Shown here piece after piece: positions 36,490 to 46,202 of a DNA stretch of 48,433 nucleotides. Numbering within the stretch: the stretch's first letter is position 1; the number at the start of each line of letters is the position of its first letter. The stretch covers positions 1 to 48,433 of the IMG/VR virus record IMGVR_UViG_3300005663_000008; one strand, given 5' to 3'. The notes below the pieces were generated by a model, which was not told the DNA's origin, searched no databases, and saw nothing but the letters and a program-made list of their open reading frames with translations. A program made the position numbers and the translations under genes. Source of the stretch: a virus.

Positions 36490-39381
36490 TTGAAAAGAGC
36501 GTTATGGGTTATTCTATTAATATTACTGCTCGTTATTCCTGCCTCAGCTGCAAAGATCTATGATATCTGGGAAGGTTTTCAGTCTGGTGAGCTTACCCCT
36601 TATCTCGATGGTCAAGTTGGTTTACAGGAATATTCTTCAGGTGCAAAAACCATGGAGAATTTCTTTCCGCGTGAACAGGGGCCGGTATCCAATAGATCTG
36701 GTTTTCGTTATGTAGCGGAAACAAAAACTTCAGCTAAACAATCGAGAATTATCCCCTTTGAGTTTTCAACTACTCAGGCTTATATTATTGAGCTAGGGGA
36801 TTTATATGCTAGGTTTTTTGCGAATGAGGGGCAGATTCAAGATCCCGATGCTAATACCTTATTGCTTATCCATGCCAATGAACCTGATGCAACGGCTGGA
36901 ACTTCGATTATTGATACGTCATCTACGGGTAGAATTCTGACAGCAGTTGCAAATGCTCAGACTGATGAGAGCAAGAAACAATTTGGGAACGCTTCATTCA
37001 AAACAGATGGTACTGGTGATTGGTTAACAGTTCCGAACTCAGCGGATTTTGACTTTTCGGGTGGGACTTTCACTTATGAATCTTGGGCATGGAATGATTT
37101 GACAGGTGGTGGGGCACAAAGATTATATTCTCAAGCCAAAGACGGAGCTACTTCAGATTATATTGAAGTAAATGTAATTTCAGATGGAACAATAACAGTA
37201 CAGGTTAATAATACCTCATCTTCAGTTGTTACAGTAGTAAGTACCGCTGGTGCTTTTGTGGCAAGTACATGGCAACATGTGGCTGTTGTTGAAAACGGCA
37301 ATGACTGGTTTATATTTGTCAGCGGAGTAGATAAGGCAGATACAGGCAATTCCGATACTTCAAGGTTAGCATCAGATGCAAACGAAGTTGTCATAGGTGG
37401 GTTCAATACTGGTTCGGGAATAACTGCTGGATGGAATGGTTGGCAGGATGAAATAAGAGTTTCTGATGTGGCAAGATACACTGCTAATTTCGTTCCCCAA
37501 ACAGTTGAACACGGCAATGCTGGTGCATCTCCATATGAAATAGTTACAACTTATATCGAAGCAGATCTCGCTAGACTTCAATTTACCCAGTCCGGGGACA
37601 CAATGTATATAGTCCATCCGGATTATCCACCCAGAACTCTTACTCGGACAGGACATGCTAATTGGACAATAGCTGATCTCGATATAATGGATGGGCTATT
37701 TTATTCCACTGATGAGATATCTGGATCCACAGTAAGCGCTGGAACATATAATGAAGCAAACTTAATTGACAATGATCTCACCACTGTAGGGCATACTCCA
37801 AATACCACAGGAGATGATTCAGGGGATTATTATCAATTTGTTTTTGCAGCAGCGGTAGACTTAGCCAAGATCCGCATCTATGTTGCAGGCGGAGCAGTCC
37901 AGGCAAATTTTAAAGTCCAGGTAGATCCTGATTCAGATCAGACTCATGATAATTATGAAGATGTTACTGGCGCAACAGTAACCATGGCAGATCAAGGGAT
38001 CGGCTGGATAGAAATTGAATGGGAGAAATCAGATTATACAAATGCTTCTCAGGACTGGCGTTTAACATACACTTCCAATGCAATAACAGCTGGGAATATT
38101 AATCAGATTGAAACCTATTCCGTAAGTTATCCTTCATCATGGGGCGTAGGATCATTCCCTTCTTCAATAGTATTTTTTGAAAATCGTTTATGGTTTGCAT
38201 ATTTTCAAACTCTCTGGGCCTCAGCTTCCGGGGACTATAATAATCTGCGCATAGGATCTGAAGTTACAGATGCCATGGAGTACACAATTGGATCCGATAA
38301 AGTCAATACAATACAATGGCTATCTTCCGGTAATATTTTAGTTGCTGGTACTGCTGGCGGGGAATATAAAATCTCAGCTTCTAATGTTGATCAGGCTATT
38401 ACTCCGTTGAATTTAAGAATAGTTAAACAATCATCATATGGATCTGAACCGCAAATGCCGGTGCAGGTTCGTGATGTTGTCTTATATCTCCAGCGGAACG
38501 GTAGAAAGATCAGGGAATTCACATATGAATTTCAGAGGGATCTATACGTTTCCCCGGATCTTACCCTTCTCGCTGAGCATGTAACTGAAAGCAGGATTAA
38601 ATCCATGGCGTATCAGGCGGAACCCTTTTCTATTCTTTGGGCAGTTCGTAATGATGGGGACATAGCCGCCATGACTTACCGGCGTGAACAGGGAAGCGTT
38701 GGCTGGAGTAGGCACACAACTGATGGGGATTTTGAATATGTAGCAGTTATTCCCAGTATAGATCAGGGGAATGATTATGATGAATTATGGGCAATTGTTA
38801 AGAGGACTATTAATGGATCAGTTGTTAGGAATATTGAATTACTTCAGCCTGTATTTTCCAGAACAGGCAGCATAGAAGATGCGTTTATAGTAGATTCAGG
38901 ATTTACTTATGATGGAGTACCTGCAACGGCAATGTCAGGTCTATCTGCTCTTGAAGGGGAAGAGGTGTCTGTATTGGCCGATGGGATATCAGTAGGCGCC
39001 ACTGGATGCAGCTCTGCACAATGTACAGTTTCATCCGGGGCAATAACATTAGATACTGCGGCTTCTAAAGTTCACATAGGGATGCCATATATTTCAATTT
39101 TACAAACAATGAGATATTCAGCTAATTCTTCAGCGGGCACTGTCCAAGGGAGAAAGAAGAGAATTAATCAGGCGGTATTTAGGTTACTTAATACAAAGCA
39201 ATTTAAGTTTGGCAATAACACAACAACTCTCAATGAACATACATTTGATTCTTTATTCTCAGGAGATTGGAGATTGGAACTCCCTAAGGATCATAATCTC
39301 GAAGGTTATGTAGTAATTAAAAATGATCAGCCTTTACCGATAACAGTAATTGCAATTATGCCGGAGGTAAATATACCATGA
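36490..39381 (+). CDS. Tail tubular protein B-like with signal peptide and inserted LamG and discoidin-like domains
   Basis: 963 aa from a TTG with GGAGG 7 bases upstream. MKRALWVILLILLLVIPASA is a complete signal peptide. AKIYDIWEGFQSGELTPYLDG, NFFPREQGPVSNRSGFRYV and later YIVHPDYPPRTLTRTGH and FENRLWFAYFQTLWASASGD are T7 gp12-like core motifs. Residues about 125-330 are a LamG/jelly-roll insert (DGTGDWLTVPNSADFDF; IRVSDVARYTANF); about 404-545 a discoidin/F5-8C-like insert (NLIDNDLTTVGHTPNTTG). Two Cys only. The inserts may bind glycans. Confidence 0.8.
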   Translation: MKRALWVILLILLLVIPASAAKIYDIWEGFQSGELTPYLDGQVGLQEYSSGAKTMENFFPREQGPVSNRSGFRYVAETKTSAKQSRIIPFEFSTTQAYIIELGDLYARFFANEGQIQDPDANTLLLIHANEPDATAGTSIIDTSSTGRILTAVANAQTDESKKQFGNASFKTDGTGDWLTVPNSADFDFSGGTFTYESWAWNDLTGGGAQRLYSQAKDGATSDYIEVNVISDGTITVQVNNTSSSVVTVVSTAGAFVASTWQHVAVVENGNDWFIFVSGVDKADTGNSDTSRLASDANEVVIGGFNTGSGITAGWNGWQDEIRVSDVARYTANFVPQTVEHGNAGASPYEIVTTYIEADLARLQFTQSGDTMYIVHPDYPPRTLTRTGHANWTIADLDIMDGLFYSTDEISGSTVSAGTYNEANLIDNDLTTVGHTPNTTGDDSGDYYQFVFAAAVDLAKIRIYVAGGAVQANFKVQVDPDSDQTHDNYEDVTGATVTMADQGIGWIEIEWEKSDYTNASQDWRLTYTSNAITAGNINQIETYSVSYPSSWGVGSFPSSIVFFENRLWFAYFQTLWASASGDYNNLRIGSEVTDAMEYTIGSDKVNTIQWLSSGNILVAGTAGGEYKISASNVDQAITPLNLRIVKQSSYGSEPQMPVQVRDVVLYLQRNGRKIREFTYEFQRDLYVSPDLTLLAEHVTESRIKSMAYQAEPFSILWAVRNDGDIAAMTYRREQGSVGWSRHTTDGDFEYVAVIPSIDQGNDYDELWAIVKRTINGSVVRNIELLQPVFSRTGSIEDAFIVDSGFTYDGVPATAMSGLSALEGEEVSVLADGISVGATGCSSAQCTVSSGAITLDTAASKVHIGMPYISILQTMRYSANSSAGTVQGRKKRINQAVFRLLNTKQFKFGNNTTTLNEHTFDSLFSGDWRLELPKDHNLEGYVVIKNDQPLPITVIAIMPEVNIP

Positions 39382-39995
39382 TATTACAAAGTAGGTTCGA
39401 TACAATTAATAAGAGAGGCTGTAGACCGGAACATCGGGAGAGGAATTTCATTGGTATTCTCGGAGCAATTCTAGGTGCGCTTGGCGGAGCAACCATACCC
39501 TCAGCTGTTACCTTTGGGACAATTGCTTTAGGCGCGGGTATCGGCCTTGCTGCTGGATCTCAAATAGATGCTGGAATTGCCAGATCAAACATGGCTGATC
39601 TAAACGCATTAAACGCTAAAAGAAATGCAGAGTTGACAATATCAAAAATCAGTTTGCAAAAGGATATCACAGACCTTACATTAAAACAGCATAAGGACAA
39701 AACCCAGAAACAGCTCAGGAAAATAGAACTAGCCCAGAATGTATCAGGTGCAGATCCTTCTTCTCCTTCATTTTTAATAACAGCGGAGAACTTTGCTGCT
39801 GATGCCCAGATAGATGCCTATGCTATTCAGGCCGCAGGATCAGCTGAAGAAGCTGCGCTGGTTGCAGAGAGAGCTGGATTTGAACAGGAAGCAGTTATTC
39901 AGGGAATGAAAAGAAAATCAGCCAGAACTTCTGGATTTGCCGGAGCCGGTGCAACATTATTAACAGGAGTGGGTAAATTTGCAGATGCAACATAA
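39378..39995 (+). CDS. Internal virion protein, T7 gp14-like
   Basis: 205 aa. After a basic N-terminus there is a Gly/Ala hydrophobic stretch (IGILGAILGALGGATIPSAV; GTIALGAGIGLAAG), then helices rich in Ala and Gln. Size and membrane-active segment fit the first ejection protein that enters the envelope. Overlaps the preceding gene by 4 bases. Not preceded by a signal peptide. Confidence 0.6.
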   Translation: MILQSRFDTINKRGCRPEHRERNFIGILGAILGALGGATIPSAVTFGTIALGAGIGLAAGSQIDAGIARSNMADLNALNAKRNAELTISKISLQKDITDLTLKQHKDKTQKQLRKIELAQNVSGADPSSPSFLITAENFAADAQIDAYAIQAAGSAEEAALVAERAGFEQEAVIQGMKRKSARTSGFAGAGATLLTGVGKFADAT

Positions 39996-40004
39996 AGGAG
40001 AGCT

Positions 40005-41546
40005 ATGCCGATAGTACCAGTAGATGAAAGCGTAGGGAAAAAACAATTTCAGAATGTAAAGGGTGGAGGGATCGGCACTCGTTCCGTGGATCCTGAAATA
40101 GCTGCGGCTCCATTTAATGCAGCTGCAAAGTTAGGCGCTGCTGCTGCTGGTTTAGGAGAGGCAATTCAAAATCGTCAGGCCCGACACAAAAAAGAAAATG
40201 AAGATAATTATGTAACCGAGTCTACCAATAGTTATAAGGAAACAATGCTGGGATTAATGTCCGATGAAAAGGTTAAATCCGGTAAAGATACATATGGAAA
40301 TATCCAGCGATATGATGAGCTTGGACAGGAACATGCTGATATTTTCATGACGAAAGTTTCTGACCGGATTACAAATATGTTGAAAAGTAATTTTGCTACG
40401 GTTGATTTTAATAATCATAGTGCTTTGGCTTTACAGCAGGCTCAGGGGCGCAAAGACTATGCTGCAACGAACCGTGACAAGCGCACAGAGGTTGCTGGTA
40501 AGGCAGTTACATTAACTCCAACAAAGGGCACCTTGGATTCTGAATTAACAACTATTCTCAATGGTTATCAGGAAGATGTAAGATCCGGGATTATAAGTGC
40601 AGATGAGGCTCAGGCTTTATTTGATCAGGAGAAAGCTTTTTTGGCAAAACAGATGCTCGATACATTATCAGTTGATTCTCCTGAAACAGCAAAGGACATG
40701 ATTGATACAGGGATCTTCAATGATTATTTAGACGGCAGTACTCTCCTGGAATTAAAAGGTAAGGCTGAAGCCATACAAAATGTTATTGAAAAGGACCAGC
40801 GGCGTGAAGCTGAGGAAGCCGAGAAGATCGAAAAGAAAGCAAAGAGGGATTTACATACTCAGTTTTCGTCTGATTTACAATTAGGTAAATATGAAAGTTT
40901 AACCAAATTTGTAACTACCGTTGCTAAAAGTTCTCTTGATGGCAGCGGAGATTATGGAATGAATACTTTATTTGTCAAGGGAAATACGTATTTTGAAAAT
41001 AAAAGTAAAGATATCGATCCCCATACTCAATATGATCCAGATCAGGTTAAAGCTTTTAATAATGCTTTTAAGGCTCTTGCAGATAATCCGGGCGTAATAT
41101 CCCTTGATACTCTCAAACAAGCGATTACAAACGCTTGGGGTGAAGGTTTAAATGGTGGAATCAATCGAACTCAATATGAAGGATATATCAAGCGTCTTGA
41201 TGCGATTGAAAAAGCCCAGGACAAAAAAGCAGATCCAATGGAGAATGATGGATACAAGGCTGGTGTGTCTGTTATAACTTCTGGCGGTGCGAGTTCATTT
41301 CTTCCTCTGGATAAAACTAACCATTTGATAACCTGGGCCGATGCTTCTCCGCTTGAACGTCAAAAAGCTACATTTAAAATGATAGAAGCTGAAGAGAAAT
41401 ATAAAACCTGGTGGCTGGATAATCCAAATGAAGATCCCATGAAATATATCCGGGAAAGAGTTGAACCGCAGCAGAAAACTGAGAAGGAAGGGAAAATCAA
41501 AGCTTTTTTAAATGAATTCTTTGGAATAGCTGGGGTAAATGAATAA
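40005..41546 (+). CDS. Internal virion/ejection protein, 513 aa
   Basis: Mostly helical and charged (AEEAEKIEKKAKRDLHTQF), with an Ala-rich N-terminus (AAPFNAAAKLGAAAAGLGEA). No TM and no enzyme motif. Position between the gp14-like protein and a very large protein matches gp15 of T7-like phages. Stop overlaps the next start (TAATGG). Confidence 0.6.
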   Translation: MPIVPVDESVGKKQFQNVKGGGIGTRSVDPEIAAAPFNAAAKLGAAAAGLGEAIQNRQARHKKENEDNYVTESTNSYKETMLGLMSDEKVKSGKDTYGNIQRYDELGQEHADIFMTKVSDRITNMLKSNFATVDFNNHSALALQQAQGRKDYAATNRDKRTEVAGKAVTLTPTKGTLDSELTTILNGYQEDVRSGIISADEAQALFDQEKAFLAKQMLDTLSVDSPETAKDMIDTGIFNDYLDGSTLLELKGKAEAIQNVIEKDQRREAEEAEKIEKKAKRDLHTQFSSDLQLGKYESLTKFVTTVAKSSLDGSGDYGMNTLFVKGNTYFENKSKDIDPHTQYDPDQVKAFNNAFKALADNPGVISLDTLKQAITNAWGEGLNGGINRTQYEGYIKRLDAIEKAQDKKADPMENDGYKAGVSVITSGGASSFLPLDKTNHLITWADASPLERQKATFKMIEAEEKYKTWWLDNPNEDPMKYIRERVEPQQKTEKEGKIKAFLNEFFGIAGVNE

Positions 41547-44500
41547 TGGCTGACTTGGATATAAAAACAGAAGATAAGGCTTTCAAGGTTCAATTTACTA
41601 AAGGACCGGAACCTGCTCTCTGGCAGAAATTCAAAAACTCTATCACTCCCGGTATAGATCCTGAACGAGCTACAAGGGCCTTAATTGATTCTGAAGCTTT
41701 GGGGATATCCCCTTCGGATGCTTATAATTTCCAGGACAATTTAAATGATGTTGAAAAAGGGGATCCCCGGTTAAAGAATCTCAGGATGTCTACTGGCGAG
41801 AGAATTAATGCTCGTTGGGACAATGGAGTGCGTCATGCCAAAAAAGGGGCCCTGGGATATAACATGATATTCAATGATGATCCCGCCCTGGAAGAAGCAA
41901 TTATCCAGCTCGGAGAAGATGATCAGATCCTTCATAATAATTTAGTTGAAAAAGCAATCGGGGCTTCAGCTGAAATGTTACCTATAATGATACAAGGGAT
42001 AGGAGAAGGAGTAGAAAAGGGATTGATTCTGGGCGGAGGGGCCGCAGCTATAACAGCAATTGCTGGCCAGGCTGGGCCGCAAATCGCAACTCCTGAGGAA
42101 TTAATTACCGTTCCCATAGCTTTCACATCAATGTTTACCGTAGGAACCACAGCCGGGACCTTGGAAAACATAATGAAAGTTGAAGCTGGCCTGGGATTCT
42201 TGGATATCCGTAGTTTAAAGGATAGTGAGGGCAATCAGATAGATCCCTTCATAGCGAAAACAGCAGCTCTGGGCATAGGATTAATCAACGGGGCCATAGA
42301 GGTAGCTCAGATCAAAACGCTCTTAAAAACTATTCCTGGGGGTGAGAAGCTGTTTCGACAGGGGATAAATGAAGTTACCAGGGATTTACTTACCCAGGGA
42401 TCTATAAAAAGTATCGCTTCTAAATATTTAGCTAAATATGCGGGATTCATAACAACTGAAACTGCTCAGGAGCTGGCCCAGGAGTCCACAAATATATCAA
42501 TTGAAGCTCTATCTAAATGGTTGAATAATAAATTAAAAGGTACTGATTTCAAGCAATCTACATTGAATTCTATATTTAATCGTCTTGCCGAAACTGCTGA
42601 GCAATCAGTTTTATCCTTTGCGGCTTTGGGCGCTCCAGGTACCGTAGTGTCCTTCGGCAGGGAAATTGGAGTGGATCTTTCTGAAGAAGCGGGCGGCGGG
42701 GAATTCGGTAAAAAATTCGATTCTCAAAAACATTCTCTTAAAGACTTCATTGAATCAAAGGGGGGACTGAATTTATCTAAAGAAGGACTGGGCGGGCTGG
42801 AAGGTGAGTTGAATATTGTTGCAGAGGAACCGGGCGGCAAGAAATTAATCAAAAAAGATAAGGGATTGTCTGTTGACGATATGTTACAACAAGCAATTGA
42901 TGAGGGGTTTTTAGGTGAAGAAGCTACCCCGTCTGATTTCATAGAAGCTCTTACCGCAGATCTCCGGGCAGAAGGTACTGAGGGTAGGATATTCTCTTCT
43001 GTTAGGGATCCTGGAGCTGGTATAGAAGCTGGAGCTGAGGCTTTATTTGAAGCTGAAGAGGGTCTGGGAACTCAGGTAAAGGAGAGATTAGAGAAGCAGC
43101 TTAAATCTACTCAGCAGAGGTTGATTGCTGCTAAAGAAGAATTGAAGGAAGAACGTGGAAATTTAAAAGCAATTGCTCAGGCCCGGAAAACCGAAAAGGA
43201 AAAAGCAATTGCTGAGGAAAAGTTGTTATCCAAAATCCAAATAGCTACCGACAAAATTATAATTGAGGAAAGAGCTGAACAGCGTATCCAGGCAGCAATT
43301 AAGAAATCAGAGAAGAAAATAACTAAAGAAAAGAAGAAAACTGAGAAAATTATCAGCAAGACTGAAAAGAAACTATTAAAACAGGAAGCTAAATTACAAA
43401 AGGAATCTGAAGATCTTCAGGCGAAGTTTAAGGGGAAAACCGAAAAGGAAATTACCAGATTCAAAGAAAAACAGGCTCAGCTCAGAACTGATAAGGACAT
43501 TCTCAAAAAGCGTAGGAAAACTATCAGCTCTATAATGTCTGAATTGAACCTGGAAGAAAAAGATCTCCGGGCTATTTCCAAACGGGATATCCGTTTGATG
43601 TCTAATTATGAATTCAAGAGATTTGCTGATGAGATGAGAATCAAGGCGTTACAACATGCTGAGAAGCTTCAGGCGAAAGCGGAAGTTATATTTACAATTA
43701 ATGATATGAATCTCCACAAATGGCAGAACTACCAGAAAGCTTTGGGATTACCGGCTATAAGTAAAATGTCCACTGAAGAGTTACAGCAATTTGGCGCAGC
43801 GCTTGAGGGTTTTGAAAAGGATGATGTATTTTTGGGGCCGCGTACTCTTGAGGTAGTAGATCGGACTCCGCTTAAAGGTATCCGAACCTGGAGGCAAGCA
43901 AAGGAGCATTTGGCTAAGCGGACAGGAGTTACCGTTGAGGAACTATCCAAAATAAAGGTATCAGAGCTGGATGATTTCCGTTGGGATACTTCTCTATCTG
44001 AACGTAACGCTTTCTATGAAATGCTGGTTGAAGAAACAAATAAGTCTATGCTGATCTCAGGTGCTGCTTATCTGAACATCGAGAAAGAAGCTTTGAGGTT
44101 GGCAGCTGCTTCCAACAAATCCAGAGGGGTAGGGATCAAAGGTAAATTAATTCCACAAGATCCACAGATATTTGATTACCTTGAAGCTGATGAAGAAATA
44201 AAAGTTGACTTGGCTAAGCATATGACACCGGAACAATTGAACTATGCGGAATTCATTAAAAGCAAATTCTCTGAAGCTCTGGATTATTTGGTATCTAATA
44301 AAACAATAACAAAGGGGAGAGAAAATTACTTTGTACATATCCGTAAATCGTTCTTTGAAACTTTAACTACCGATGGATTGGGATCTGCTGTTGCGGGTAT
44401 GTTCAAACATTACGCTGAGGATGAATTAGTGTTCAAGGTACTCGATGAGGAAACAGGGAACATACTTCCATTGGAAAAGTTCTTCCAATTCAGCTTACCC

Positions 44501-45709
44501 AGGACAGGCGAACTGGAACCTACAAGAAATATTACAAAAGCTTTCCTTGTTTATATGAGGGCAATAGAAAAGAAAAAGGGACTGGATCAAATTACTCCAA
44601 TGTTAGACATTTATGCTCAATCCCTTACTCCACAGAAAATGACTCCCAGAGGTTTGGAAATGGATCGGGACCTCAAAACCTTTCTCAATAAATGGTTGAA
44701 CAATAAACGTGGCCGGCGTGTACGCTGGGTAGCAAAACAGGGTGGTAAGATTGATATGGGAATCAGAACTATCCGTATGATGACTTCTCTTATAGATCTG
44801 GGCTGGAACATAGGCGCTGGAGTAGCTTCAACGGTGGGTGAACAGGCTATGACATTTCAGAGCTTAGGTGCGAAGATCTACGGAAAAGGTTTAAAACGCA
44901 TGGCATCCAAACAGGGTCAAAAGGTTGCAGCTCAATATCAAAACCTTACTGATAAATCTGCATGGCATGAAATCGTAGAAGCCGATAAAGAGGTAAGTGA
45001 AAGATTGATGGAGGGACTGTTTATATTGTTCAAAGCCTCTTCAGTCCGGGCGAACAAAATCCATTTACTCGGATCCATGACAGATCAGGAATATGCTTCT
45101 GGGGAAATTAGTGTTGAACGGTTAGCTGGGATCAAAACAGAAATGGGCAGGTATCGTCACATAACCGGATCCGAGTCAATAATAGGATCTACCACAGCGG
45201 GAAGTGCAGCATTACAGTATAAGAAATGGGCGGTCCCCCCACTAAGGACTACAGTTAAGAATTTAAATATCTTACGTAAAGATCTTGCTGCCAAAAAGCC
45301 AGGTGAAGCATTGACTTCTAAAGAAGCAAAAGAACTGTATAGGGCAGTTGAAACTACGGCTATCATCCTGGCTGTTGGCGCACTGGTTATTGCTGATAGT
45401 GAAGAAGAGAAAAACAACTTCCTTATTAAATTAAAACATAGAATCCACCGGGAATCCATGACGTTGCTTGGCAGTATAGATCCTGAATTAATATCTGGTG
45501 TACCCAGGACATTACAGTTCATAGCAAAACTGGGACAGAACATAAAGTCCCTTATATTATTAGAAGAATATAAACGTAGGCCGCGTAAGGGAGAACTCAA
45601 GGGCATTGCTGGAATTAAAAAACAATTCACTCCTGTTGCTATCAAGCAGTTTCAGGGTAAGAAAACTAAAAAACAATCAAGAGAAACAGCCGGAGAATCG
45701 GTATTTTAA
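41546..45709 (+). CDS. Large internal virion protein, 1387 aa
   Basis: Longest gene. Residues about 140-280 have Gly/Ala-rich hydrophobic helices (GLILGGGAAAITAIAG; IPIAFTSM-like), about 500-720 a long Lys/Glu coiled coil (RLIAAKEELKEERGNLKAIA), and the C-terminus has further hydrophobic helices (TAIILAVGALVIAD). No lysozyme-like motif was seen, unlike T7 gp16. It is the expected ejection-tube protein that crosses the periplasm with DNA. Confidence 0.68.
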   Translation: MADLDIKTEDKAFKVQFTKGPEPALWQKFKNSITPGIDPERATRALIDSEALGISPSDAYNFQDNLNDVEKGDPRLKNLRMSTGERINARWDNGVRHAKKGALGYNMIFNDDPALEEAIIQLGEDDQILHNNLVEKAIGASAEMLPIMIQGIGEGVEKGLILGGGAAAITAIAGQAGPQIATPEELITVPIAFTSMFTVGTTAGTLENIMKVEAGLGFLDIRSLKDSEGNQIDPFIAKTAALGIGLINGAIEVAQIKTLLKTIPGGEKLFRQGINEVTRDLLTQGSIKSIASKYLAKYAGFITTETAQELAQESTNISIEALSKWLNNKLKGTDFKQSTLNSIFNRLAETAEQSVLSFAALGAPGTVVSFGREIGVDLSEEAGGGEFGKKFDSQKHSLKDFIESKGGLNLSKEGLGGLEGELNIVAEEPGGKKLIKKDKGLSVDDMLQQAIDEGFLGEEATPSDFIEALTADLRAEGTEGRIFSSVRDPGAGIEAGAEALFEAEEGLGTQVKERLEKQLKSTQQRLIAAKEELKEERGNLKAIAQARKTEKEKAIAEEKLLSKIQIATDKIIIEERAEQRIQAAIKKSEKKITKEKKKTEKIISKTEKKLLKQEAKLQKESEDLQAKFKGKTEKEITRFKEKQAQLRTDKDILKKRRKTISSIMSELNLEEKDLRAISKRDIRLMSNYEFKRFADEMRIKALQHAEKLQAKAEVIFTINDMNLHKWQNYQKALGLPAISKMSTEELQQFGAALEGFEKDDVFLGPRTLEVVDRTPLKGIRTWRQAKEHLAKRTGVTVEELSKIKVSELDDFRWDTSLSERNAFYEMLVEETNKSMLISGAAYLNIEKEALRLAAASNKSRGVGIKGKLIPQDPQIFDYLEADEEIKVDLAKHMTPEQLNYAEFIKSKFSEALDYLVSNKTITKGRENYFVHIRKSFFETLTTDGLGSAVAGMFKHYAEDELVFKVLDEETGNILPLEKFFQFSLPRTGELEPTRNITKAFLVYMRAIEKKKGLDQITPMLDIYAQSLTPQKMTPRGLEMDRDLKTFLNKWLNNKRGRRVRWVAKQGGKIDMGIRTIRMMTSLIDLGWNIGAGVASTVGEQAMTFQSLGAKIYGKGLKRMASKQGQKVAAQYQNLTDKSAWHEIVEADKEVSERLMEGLFILFKASSVRANKIHLLGSMTDQEYASGEISVERLAGIKTEMGRYRHITGSESIIGSTTAGSAALQYKKWAVPPLRTTVKNLNILRKDLAAKKPGEALTSKEAKELYRAVETTAIILAVGALVIADSEEEKNNFLIKLKHRIHRESMTLLGSIDPELISGVPRTLQFIAKLGQNIKSLILLEEYKRRPRKGELKGIAGIKKQFTPVAIKQFQGKKTKKQSRETAGESVF

Positions 45710-45720
45710 TGGAGGTGGTT

Positions 45721-46200
45721 ATGAAAAGAGTATTAACATTATTAATTGTAATTTTATCATTATTATTTGCAGGGGAATTATTTGCTGCTTCATGTACCAA
45801 TGGAACGGTAACCAAAACAATTAAATCTTCCACGGCAAGAATGTTAGTTGTGCAGTATGATATTGATTCAGATGCTTCCGGGGATGTATCAGGGGGAACG
45901 AACTGCGAGATAGATATTGAGAAAAGATACTTATATAAGGTTGAGATATGGCCGGACACTGGAGGGACAATACCTTCCCCTCTTTATGATTGCAGATTCA
46001 ATACTCCACTGGGGGTTGACATTATGCAGGGAGAGTTACAAGATCTTCCCCAGCTCAATACTGTATCAACTGGAACAGCTACTCCATTGATCGGAGGCGC
46101 TGCCATAGCCAGTTATGGATATGAAAAGCTGGATATTGTTTGTGCCAATATGGGGGATACTCAGGGCACAACAATGGACATACACTTCTATAAGGAATAG
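45721..46200 (+). CDS. Exported tail adaptor-like protein with signal peptide
   Basis: 159 aa from the ATG at 45721, with GGAGGTGG in front; an ATG at 45709 would place the site inside the gene. MKRVLTLLIVILSLLFAGELFA is a signal peptide, then ASCTNG. The mature protein is beta-rich with four Cys. Directly precedes the fibre gene, so it may be an adaptor or chaperone for it. Confidence 0.6.
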   Translation: MKRVLTLLIVILSLLFAGELFAASCTNGTVTKTIKSSTARMLVVQYDIDSDASGDVSGGTNCEIDIEKRYLYKVEIWPDTGGTIPSPLYDCRFNTPLGVDIMQGELQDLPQLNTVSTGTATPLIGGAAIASYGYEKLDIVCANMGDTQGTTMDIHFYKE

Positions 46201-46202
46201 AG

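Noticed and set aside
42724-43359. Minus-strand ORFs under the large internal virion protein
   Set aside because: Short shadows of a highly charged coiled-coil region, without ribosome binding sites.
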